Below are positions 1 to 5,197 of a stretch of DNA of 5,197 bases, one piece after another; the stretch's first letter is position 1; each line of letters begins with the position of its first letter. Both the position numbers and the translations under genes were made by a program. The notes under the pieces are model-generated. The model was not told the DNA's origin, made no database searches, and worked only from the letters and a program-made list of their open reading frames with translations. Source of the stretch: Alphaproteobacteria bacterium (GTDB lineage: Bacteria; Pseudomonadota; Alphaproteobacteria; Sphingomonadales; Sphingomonadaceae). The DNA lies in the NCBI GenBank assembly GCA_028293055.1, contig JAQGLD010000076.1, forward strand, positions 1 to 5,197, in the 5' to 3' direction.

Positions 1-1209
1 GGCCGCGGCGGCGATCGCGGTCGGGCGCGGTTCGGGCGAGCGTGCGTCGAACACGCCGACTCCGTAGACTCCGTCGCGGCGGGTCAGCAGCGAGTGCCAG
101 TCGACATTGCCGAACAGGGACCAGAGCGTGACCGCCCTGATGTCCGCCCCTTCGCCGCGCACCTGGCCGGCCGCCTGCCAGACCTCCGCGAACCAGCGCA
201 ACTGCTCGTCGCGGGTGCAGCCGTGATGGACCTCGGTGATCGCGATCGGAATCCGATAGCGTTCCCACGCCTCGCGCAGCCGTTGCGCGATTCCGGTATC
301 CGCCTCGAGATGGTGGACCCGCACCGCTTCGGCATCGACATAGGTGTCGCGCCCGTTCCCGCCCGGCTCGTGCCCGGGATAATGGTGCAGGCGATGATCG
401 AGAAAGCGTTCGCTGGTCAGATAATGATTGATGCCGAGCAGATCGGGTGTCGAGCGCCCATCGCGCAGCGTTTCGAGCTGGGCTGCGCCAACGCCTGCCT
501 TGATCAGCCGCTGCCAGAAGTCATGATCCGGATCGACCCGGCCGCAGAGCAGGTCGAAGCTCAGCCAGCGGCGGCGATTTTCATATTGGGCCTGGCGGCG
601 CAGCGGCTCGGTCGCGAAAGTCTTGCCGAGATCCTCTGTCTGGACCAGCTGCGCGCCCGGGATCGCAGCCTTTATCGCAGTCATCGCGGCGGCGGTTCCG
701 GCGCACTCGTTGACCAGGGCGCGCAGGAAGGCGCCCTCGTCGCTGCGATGCGGATACCAATGGCCGTAGAGTGCCGAGAAGCGGGCGGTAGTCAGCGGTT
801 CGTTGACCGGTGTCCACATGTCGATCCACGGATAGCGTTCGGCGACCCGCGCCGCATAATCGGCCAGCTTCTTCGGGAAGTCCGGATCGAGCAGGTCGGT
901 ATAATGGGGACCGGAGCCATGATGGAGGAGACCGGCGGCGACCGAGATCCCACGCTCGCGAAGGGCTGCGAGACGATCGTCGGTCCATGAGAAATCGAGC
1001 CGGTCGGGCCGATCCGCGGCAACCCGCTCCCACAGGATCGGAAAGCGGACTCGCTCCACTCCGAGCCCTGCGACGAGATCGAAATCCGAGCGACGCCGGG
1101 CATGGCCGGTCTCCTCGGCCTGATCGCGCCATGTGTTGCCGAGCCGCACGATAGTGCATTCCGCGCCGCCCCAGAGCTGGAGCGGAGATGCGCCATTCCT
1201 ATCTGCCAT
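1..1209 (-). CDS. Family 1 glycoside hydrolase-like protein, probable N-terminal part of a GH1-RmlD fusion (partial, 3' end outside window)
   Basis: The frame is open for 403 codons from an ATG at 1209 to the left window edge, so the C-terminus is missing. The protein reads as a GH1-type TIM barrel. An early LWGGAECT motif lies at residues 12-19. WTPVNEP at 132-138 matches the GH1 acid/base motif, with Glu137 as candidate. ITEVHHG at 324-330 sits where the nucleophile motif ITENG is expected, with Glu326 as candidate. LWSLFGNVDWHSLLT at 362-376 resembles the C-terminal GH1 tryptophan motif. From memory of the family, proteins starting this way in alphaproteobacteria continue into an RmlD-like (dTDP-4-dehydrorhamnose reductase) domain and are often annotated as such; that part cannot be seen here. 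A role in surface polysaccharide or sugar-nucleotide metabolism is inference. No signal peptide is visible, so it is probably cytoplasmic. The ATG directly precedes the conserved start, but its Shine-Dalgarno is weak. The gene follows sdhA on the same strand after 137 bases. Confidence 0.85.
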   Translation of the reverse strand, partial: MADRNGASPLQLWGGAECTIVRLGNTWRDQAEETGHARRRSDFDLVAGLGVERVRFPILWERVAADRPDRLDFSWTDDRLAALRERGISVAAGLLHHGSGPHYTDLLDPDFPKKLADYAARVAERYPWIDMWTPVNEPLTTARFSALYGHWYPHRSDEGAFLRALVNECAGTAAAMTAIKAAIPGAQLVQTEDLGKTFATEPLRRQAQYENRRRWLSFDLLCGRVDPDHDFWQRLIKAGVGAAQLETLRDGRSTPDLLGINHYLTSERFLDHRLHHYPGHEPGGNGRDTYVDAEAVRVHHLEADTGIAQRLREAWERYRIPIAITEVHHGCTRDEQLRWFAEVWQAAGQVRGEGADIRAVTLWSLFGNVDWHSLLTRRDGVYGVGVFDARSPEPRPTAIAAAA

Positions 1210-1346
1210 AGCAATTCGGTCCCGATCCCTGACGGTCGAGAAACGAACACGTCGCGCGAAGCGAGAGTTCCCGCAAAAGTGAGCGGACTAAATCAGGTTA
1301 TGCGATTTTGCGACCCAGGCTTGATTGCGGCTTGGCGAGCGGCAGC
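1210..1346. other. Intergenic gap between sdhA and the GH1-like gene
   Basis: This 137-base spacer has no convincing coding frame. I found no strong GC-rich hairpin followed by a T-run, so no intrinsic terminator for sdhA can be called. The only structure I noted is a 7-base inverted repeat, CGCAAAA at 1272-1278 and TTTTGCG at 1306-1312, with a 27-base spacer. No sigma70-like promoter for the GH1-like gene stands out on the minus strand. Read-through from the sdh operon into the GH1-like gene is therefore possible but not shown. Confidence 0.5.
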
Positions 1347-3149
1347 TCAGTATACCCGCGCCTTCGGCTTGATATAGTCGATGTCGTCGGTGAGCGTGTA
1401 GTCGTGCACGGGGCGATAATCGATCCGCACCTGGCCCTTGTCGAACCAGGCGATCGTATGCTTCATCCAGTTTGCATCGTCGCGCTTGGGATAATCCTCG
1501 TGCATGTGGGCGCCACGGCTCTCCTTGCGGTTCGCGGCCGAGTGCATCGTCACCACCGCCTGGCCGATCAGATTGTCGAGCTCGAGGGTCTCGACCAGAT
1601 CGGTGTTCCAGATAAGGCTCCGGTCGGTGACCTTGATGTCGCCCATCCGCGCATGGACCGCGTCGATCCGGGCCTTGCCCTCGTCGAGCGTCTTCTCGGT
1701 GCGGAACACCGCGCAATCCGACTGCATCGTCTTCTGCATCTGCAGGCGGATTTCGGCGGTCGGGCTGCCGCCCTTGGCGTGGCGGAAGAAATCGAGCCGG
1801 CCGAGCGCCATGTCGGCGCTATGCTTGGTCGGCTCGGCATGCTTGGTGTCGGGCTTGATCAGCTCTGCGACGCGGTGGCCGACGGCGCGGCCGAAGACGA
1901 CAAGGTCGATCAGGCTGTTCGAGCCGAGCCGGTTGGCGCCGTGGACCGAGACGCACGCGGCCTCTCCGATCGCGAACAGGCCCGGCACGACCGCGTCGGG
2001 ATTGCCGTCGCGAAGCGTCACCACCTCGCCGTGATAATTGGTGGGAATTCCGCCCATGTTGTAATGGACGGTCGGCACGACCGGCAGCGGCTGGCGGGTC
2101 AGGTCGACCCCGGCGAAGATCTTCCCGGTCTCGGTGATCCCCGGAAGACGCTCGTGGAGGATCTTCGGGTCGATATGGTCGAGGTGAAGGTAGATATGGT
2201 CCTTCTCCTTGCCGACTCCGCGACCTTCGCGAATCTCCATCGCCATCGATCGCGAGACCACGTCGCGGCTGGCGAGATCCTTGGCGGACGGGGCGTAGCG
2301 CTCCATGAAGCGCTCGCCCTCGGAATTGGTGAGGTAGCCGCCCTCGCCCCGCGCGCCCTCGGTGATCAGCACTCCGGCGCCGTAAATGCCGGTCGGGTGG
2401 AACTGGACGAACTCCATGTCCTGGAGCGGCAGGCCGGCGCGAAGCACCATCGCATTGCCGTCGCCGGTGCAGGTATGCGCCGAGGTCGCCGAGAAATAGG
2501 CGCGGCCATAGCCGCCGGTCGCGAGCACGACCGCGTGGGCGCGGAAGCGGTGGATCGTCCCATCCTCGAGGCAAAAGGCGATCACGCCGCGGCATTCCGG
2601 GGCGCCGCTGGAGTCGCGCTCCATGATCAGGTCGATCGCGAAATATTCGATGAAGAAGTCCGCGTCATATTTCAGGCTCTGCTGGTAGAGCGCGTGGAGC
2701 ATGGCGTGGCCGGTGCGGTCGGCGGCCGCGCAGGTGCGCTGGGCCGGCGGCCCCTCGCCCATATTCTGCATCATACCGCCGAAGGCGCGCTGATAGATCT
2801 TGCCCTCGTTGGTGCGGCTGAACGGCACTCCGGCATGTTCGAGCTCGTAGACCGCCGCCGGAGCCTCGCGGACCAGATATTCGATCGCGTCCTGATCGCC
2901 GAGCCAGTCGGAGCCCTTGACCGTGTCGTACATGTGCCAGGTCCAATGGTCCGGACCCATATTGCCGAGGCTCGCGGCGATCCCGCCCTGCGCTGCGACG
3001 GTATGGCTGCGGGTCGGGAACACCTTGGTGTTGCAGGCGGTCTTCAGCCCGCTCTCGGCAGAGCCCATCGTCGCTCGAAGGCCCGAGCCTCCGGCGCCGA
3101 CGACGACGACGTCGTAGACATGGTCGATGATCTTGTAGGCATCAGCCAT
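1347..3149 (-). CDS. sdhA: Succinate dehydrogenase flavoprotein subunit SdhA
   Basis: SdhA oxidises succinate to fumarate in the TCA cycle and passes electrons via FAD to SdhB as part of membrane complex II. The 600-residue product has the usual family length. The dinucleotide-binding motif GAGGSG is at 18-23. His49 in the SHTVAAQGG stretch is the expected covalent FAD attachment residue. HPTG is at 251-254, followed by [11 protein letters not shown] at 261-271, which holds the Thr and Glu that contact the substrate. Arg295 in SRDVV is the expected proton-shuttle arginine. His362 in VHYNMGG and Arg407 in [10 protein letters not shown] match the dicarboxylate-binding His and Arg. The C-terminus keeps the [18 protein letters not shown] motif near 545-558. 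All key residues are present, so the enzyme should be active. The ATG is preceded by GGCGGAG with about 9 bases of spacing, and the start overlaps the sdhD stop by 8 bases. Residue roles are transferred from the E. coli enzyme. Confidence 0.98.
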   Translation of the reverse strand: MADAYKIIDHVYDVVVVGAGGSGLRATMGSAESGLKTACNTKVFPTRSHTVAAQGGIAASLGNMGPDHWTWHMYDTVKGSDWLGDQDAIEYLVREAPAAVYELEHAGVPFSRTNEGKIYQRAFGGMMQNMGEGPPAQRTCAAADRTGHAMLHALYQQSLKYDADFFIEYFAIDLIMERDSSGAPECRGVIAFCLEDGTIHRFRAHAVVLATGGYGRAYFSATSAHTCTGDGNAMVLRAGLPLQDMEFVQFHPTGIYGAGVLITEGARGEGGYLTNSEGERFMERYAPSAKDLASRDVVSRSMAMEIREGRGVGKEKDHIYLHLDHIDPKILHERLPGITETGKIFAGVDLTRQPLPVVPTVHYNMGGIPTNYHGEVVTLRDGNPDAVVPGLFAIGEAACVSVHGANRLGSNSLIDLVVFGRAVGHRVAELIKPDTKHAEPTKHSADMALGRLDFFRHAKGGSPTAEIRLQMQKTMQSDCAVFRTEKTLDEGKARIDAVHARMGDIKVTDRSLIWNTDLVETLELDNLIGQAVVTMHSAANRKESRGAHMHEDYPKRDDANWMKHTIAWFDKGQVRIDYRPVHDYTLTDDIDYIKPKARVY

Positions 3150-3537
3150 GGGGCGTCACTCCGCCGAACGCGATTTTCAGAACCGCGAAGAAGGCGAGCG
3201 CGGCGAGCAGGATGGTGAAGAAGTTGAGCAGCACCACGGAGAAGAATTTCCAGCCTTCGTCGTGCACATAATCCTCGATGACGACCTGCATGCCGAGCTT
3301 GAGATGCCAGAAGGTGCTGACCACGAGCAGGAGCATCGGCACCGCTGCGGTCGGCGCGGCGAGCCAGGCAACGACCACCGGCTGGTCCAGCGAGGGCAGC
3401 CGCAGCAGCGAGAGTCCGAACCAGGCGAAAAGCAGGAGCGTCGAGACCGAGGTCAGCCGTTCGAGCCACCAATGATGGGCGCCCGAATGGGCCGAGCCGA
3501 GGCCGCGCACCCGCGCGATTGGGGTTTCGATCTTCAC
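3142..3537 (-). CDS. sdhD: Succinate dehydrogenase membrane anchor subunit SdhD
   Basis: This is the small membrane anchor of complex II, which with SdhC holds heme b and the quinone site in the inner membrane. The product is 131 residues. Its start, [23 protein letters not shown], is typical of alphaproteobacterial SdhD. Three hydrophobic helices lie at roughly 30-48, 55-77 and 98-122. His78 in FWHLKLGM aligns with the heme-ligating His71 of E. coli SdhD. Asp89-Tyr90 in the EDYVH motif matches the DY pair whose Tyr83 contacts ubiquinone. I chose the GTG at 3537 rather than the ATG at 3606: GTG gives the family N-terminus and makes a GTGA overlap with the sdhC stop, whereas the upstream 23 residues are sdhC in another frame. 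Translation is probably coupled to sdhC, because no strong independent Shine-Dalgarno is seen. Confidence 0.94.
   Translation of the reverse strand: MKIETPIARVRGLGSAHSGAHHWWLERLTSVSTLLLFAWFGLSLLRLPSLDQPVVVAWLAAPTAAVPMLLLVVSTFWHLKLGMQVVIEDYVHDEGWKFFSVVLLNFFTILLAALAFFAVLKIAFGGVTPHG
3155..3165 (-). promoter_or_regulatory. Ribosome binding site of sdhA
   Basis: On the minus strand the stretch GGCGGAG ends about 9 bases before the sdhA ATG at 3149, inside the 3' end of sdhD. The GGAG core is at 3159-3162. This supports the chosen start and shows that sdhA has its own initiation signal despite the 8-base overlap with sdhD. Confidence 0.6.
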
Positions 3538-3929
3538 AGCCTGTCCATTGCGATGGTGAGCCAGAGGAGGGCCGTCAACGTGACGGAGCCGACGATGGTC
3601 ATCCAAGCCCAGAATTTGTTGGTCCGGATCTCGAAGCCGGCGCCGATGTCCATCACCAGGTGCCTTAGCCCTGAAAGCATGTGCTGGAAGAAGGCCCAGC
3701 TCAGGCCGATCGCGACGATGAGCCCGATCCAGGTCTTCGCCCAGGAGAGGAAAACATCATAGGCCTCCGGGCCGCTCGCCGCTGCGACGAGCCACCAGAC
3801 CAGAGCGAGCGCGCCGACCGTCGAGAGCCCGCTGCCGGTCACCCGGTGCAGGATCGAAACCAGCATGTGCGGGCCCCATCGCCAGATCGAAAGATGCGGC
3901 GAGAGCGGGCGCGACGGATTGCGGTGCAT
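3534..3929 (-). CDS. sdhC: Succinate dehydrogenase cytochrome b556 subunit SdhC
   Basis: SdhC is the larger-family cytochrome b anchor of complex II and helps form the ubiquinone pocket. The 131-residue product starts with [12 protein letters not shown] (7-18), a family signature. SILHRVTG (25-32) supplies Ser25 and Arg29, equivalent to the quinone-site Ser27 and Arg31 of E. coli. [14 protein letters not shown] (83-96) contains His83, aligned with the heme-ligating His84, and His90, aligned with His91. Three membrane helices are visible at roughly 22-50, 62-92 and 108-128. The frame stays open upstream to 4598, but that stretch is antisense to the chemoreceptor gene and has no SdhC character. 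The ATG at 3929 has a good AAGAGGGA Shine-Dalgarno about 11 bases upstream and gives the normal N-terminus. It is the first gene of the operon, with a 4-base overlap into sdhD. Confidence 0.96.
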   Translation of the reverse strand: MHRNPSRPLSPHLSIWRWGPHMLVSILHRVTGSGLSTVGALALVWWLVAAASGPEAYDVFLSWAKTWIGLIVAIGLSWAFFQHMLSGLRHLVMDIGAGFEIRTNKFWAWMTIVGSVTLTALLWLTIAMDRL

Positions 3930-3940
3930 CGGCAGGCGGC

Positions 3941-3948
3941 TCCCTCTT
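3941..3948 (-). promoter_or_regulatory. Ribosome binding site of sdhC
   Basis: The minus-strand sequence AAGAGGGA lies 11 bases before the ATG at 3929. It is purine-rich and complementary to the 16S anti-Shine-Dalgarno. It decides the sdhC start against the much longer open frame upstream. Confidence 0.65.
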
Positions 3949-4011
3949 GTGGCGCCGCTTCTAGGACCTGTCCTCGATTCCCGCAACGACCTGATCGCCC
4001 GGATCGACGAC

Positions 4012-4040
4012 AGTCTAGTGTATAAGACGATGTTAACCAA
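4012..4040 (-). promoter_or_regulatory. Candidate sigma70-type promoter of the sdhCDA operon
   Basis: Read on the minus strand, TTGGTT at 4040-4035 (3 of 6 to TTGACA, with the TTG core) is followed by a 17-base spacer and TAGACT at 4017-4012 (4 of 6 to TATAAT). Spacing is ideal, and transcription would start near 4005, leaving a leader of about 75 bases before sdhC. An alternative -10, TTATAC, overlaps the spacer. The region is AT-richer than its surroundings. This is a motif reading only; alphaproteobacterial promoters deviate from the E. coli consensus. Confidence 0.4.
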
Positions 4041-4066
4041 TTGCAGGCACATCAGGATCGAATTGG
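4037..4066. repeat. Short inverted repeat in the divergent intergenic region
   Basis: CCAATT at 4037-4042 is mirrored by AATTGG at 4061-4066 with an 18-base spacer. The left arm overlaps the candidate sdhC -35 element and the right arm runs into the Shine-Dalgarno of the divergent chemoreceptor gene. It could be an operator half-site pair or simply chance; each arm is only six bases long. Confidence 0.25.
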
Positions 4067-4069
4067 GAG
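4065..4069 (+). promoter_or_regulatory. Ribosome binding site of the chemoreceptor gene
   Basis: GGGAG precedes the ATG at 4080 by 10 bases. An in-frame TAA stop at 4023-4025 lies upstream, with no other ATG between, so this signal fixes the start at 4080. Confidence 0.6.
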
Positions 4070-4079
4070 CAGTGACTTT

Positions 4080-5197
4080 ATGACCGAGAGCAGCAGGGAC
4101 GTCGGGCTCGACAGCCGGATCGATCGCTTCGACGCGGACGGGGATCTCGCGGCGAATTGCCGGGAGATAGCCACCCTGTTCGCCGACGAAGGCACTCGGG
4201 TCGCGCGCCGCTTCTGGCACGATTTCGGCCGTTCGCCCGAGGTCGGACGGACTTTCGAAGGCGCAGATCTCGATCTGAGGGTCGAACGGGTGCTTGCCTA
4301 TCTGGTCGCCCGCTTCGCGAACATCCGCAGCCCGAAATGGGTCGAGCTTTCGCGGGGCTTCGTCGCCGATGCGATTCGCGACGGAGTTCCGCTTTCGGCC
4401 TATCTTTCCGCGGTCAGCGGCGGTGCTCATGAAGGCCAGAAGATCCTGGCCGAAAAGCTCGCCGACGACTTCCAGCGCTTCGCGCGCCTGTCCGGCTGCC
4501 TGCTCCAGGTGACGATCCTCGAAGCCGACGTCTACGCCTTCCATTATGACGGCTTCCGCGACGAGGCCGATCGGGTGAAGCTCAAGTCGAGCAGCCACCA
4601 GTTCAACGAGGAGATCGTCAGCGTCGCCGAGCGCACCTCATCGGACAGCCAGCTGCTTCGAGCCCAGGCTGCGGACGCTTCGGCGGCCGCGCGCGGAATG
4701 CTCGGCAAGACCTCCGAAGTGGCCGCCGCCGCCGCCCAGTCGGCGCTTGCGATGCGCGAGGCTGCGCAGACCGCCGCCGGCCTGATCCGTGCGATCGAGG
4801 ACGCCCGCAACGAGGTCGAGGTCGCCGCCGGAGTCGCCACCCGGGCCAGCGAGCAATCCTCCAAGGCGGTTCAGGTCAGCCAGGCGCTCTCCTCCCATGT
4901 CGCTGCGATCGAATCGATCCTCGGCCTGATCCGCGACATTGCCGGCCAGACCAACCTGCTCGCGCTCAACGCGACGATCGAGGCAGCCCGCGCCGGGGAT
5001 GCCGGCCGCGGATTCGCGGTCGTCGCCCAGGAAGTGAAGTCGCTCGCCAGCCAGACCGCCCGGGCGACCGACGACATCACCGCCAAGATCACCGCGATCC
5101 AGCTCGCCACCCGCCAGACCGTCGACGCCAACGATTCGATCAAGGACACGGTCGAGGAGGTGCAGATCTCCGCCAACCGGATCCGCGAGGCGATGGA
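4080..5197 (+). CDS. Soluble methyl-accepting chemotaxis protein with an N-terminal globin-like sensor domain (partial, 3' end outside window)
   Basis: The frame codes for 372 residues and runs off the right edge. Residues about 25-165 form a helical domain whose layout resembles globin-coupled sensors: [13 protein letters not shown] (43-55) matches the RFY..L...PE helix, [12 protein letters not shown] (101-112) matches the IGLPPxWYLGAY segment, and [17 protein letters not shown] (141-157) matches the last globin helix. A canonical proximal His would fall near Ala98, so heme binding is doubtful. An Ala-rich coiled-coil region follows from about 175. The signalling hairpin tip is clear at 284-326, with [20 protein letters not shown] (287-306) and [15 protein letters not shown] (309-323), the site that contacts CheA and CheW. 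No membrane helix or HAMP domain is visible, so the receptor should be cytosolic. It is transcribed divergently from sdhC. The MCP call is firm; the globin assignment is a pattern match by eye. Confidence 0.9.
   Translation, partial: MTESSRDVGLDSRIDRFDADGDLAANCREIATLFADEGTRVARRFWHDFGRSPEVGRTFEGADLDLRVERVLAYLVARFANIRSPKWVELSRGFVADAIRDGVPLSAYLSAVSGGAHEGQKILAEKLADDFQRFARLSGCLLQVTILEADVYAFHYDGFRDEADRVKLKSSSHQFNEEIVSVAERTSSDSQLLRAQAADASAAARGMLGKTSEVAAAAAQSALAMREAAQTAAGLIRAIEDARNEVEVAAGVATRASEQSSKAVQVSQALSSHVAAIESILGLIRDIAGQTNLLALNATIEAARAGDAGRGFAVVAQEVKSLASQTARATDDITAKITAIQLATRQTVDANDSIKDTVEEVQISANRIREAM

Noticed and set aside
94..990. Plus-strand open frame of 298 codons opposite the GH1-like gene
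   Set aside because: It is a shadow: the minus-strand frame has clear GH1 motifs and is open across the whole interval, while the plus-strand product has no family character.
1240..1262. Possible small hairpin TCGC-TTCGC-GCGA as sdhA terminator
   Set aside because: The stem is only four base pairs and no T-run follows on the minus strand, so it does not meet the form of an intrinsic terminator.
1308..3218. Very long open frame of 636 codons on the plus strand, opposite sdhA
   Set aside because: It is the antisense of sdhA in GC-rich DNA, where stop codons are rare in some frames. The translation is rich in Arg, Ala, Asp and Val with no recognisable domain, while sdhA on the other strand has every family motif.
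3538..3606. Longer SdhD starting at the ATG at 3606
   Set aside because: The added 23 residues are the 3' end of sdhC read in another frame. The GTG at 3537 gives the family N-terminus and a standard GTGA overlap.
3930..4598. N-terminal extension of SdhC by 223 residues in the same frame
   Set aside because: The extension lies antisense to the chemoreceptor gene, and the true SdhC N-terminal signature begins right after the ATG at 3929, which has its own ribosome binding site.
4544..5176. Minus-strand open frames opposite the chemoreceptor gene
   Set aside because: They are Ala-, Ser- and Arg-rich shadows of the coiled-coil and signalling region, whose plus-strand translation has the highly conserved MCP hairpin tip.

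Overview
The window looks like chromosomal DNA from a high-GC alphaproteobacterium, most likely a sphingomonad. This rests on codon use, strong GC bias at third positions, and the protein-level character of the SdhC, SdhD and SdhA sequences. No phylogenetic search was run. I see no transposase, tRNA, rRNA or CRISPR array.

Layout. Positions 1-1209 (minus strand) hold the N-terminal 403 residues of a family 1 glycoside hydrolase-like protein that runs off the left edge. Its architecture resembles proteins in which a GH1-like domain is joined to a C-terminal RmlD-type sugar-nucleotide reductase, but that second half would lie outside the window. Positions 1210-1346 are a short intergenic gap. 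Positions 1347-3929 (minus strand) hold sdhC-sdhD-sdhA, a tightly packed succinate dehydrogenase (complex II) operon. sdhC and sdhD overlap by 4 bases, sdhD and sdhA by 8. The gene order along transcription is sdhC, sdhD, sdhA, then the GH1-like gene. sdhB, which usually follows sdhA, is not next to it here.

Positions 3930-4079 are a divergent intergenic region with a plausible sdhC promoter, ribosome binding sites for both flanking genes and a small inverted repeat. From 4080 to the right edge (plus strand) is a soluble methyl-accepting chemotaxis protein. Its N-terminal all-helical domain resembles the globin-coupled sensor fold but seems to lack the proximal heme histidine. It is truncated at the window edge just after the signalling tip.

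Working together. SdhC and SdhD form the membrane anchor that binds heme b and quinone, and SdhA carries the covalent FAD and succinate site. The iron-sulfur subunit SdhB must be encoded elsewhere. The chemoreceptor diverges from the respiratory operon; a sensory link to respiration is attractive but is only inference. Nothing here is clearly a new system. The best candidates for a second look are the histidine-less globin-like receptor and the GH1-like gene that follows sdhA.
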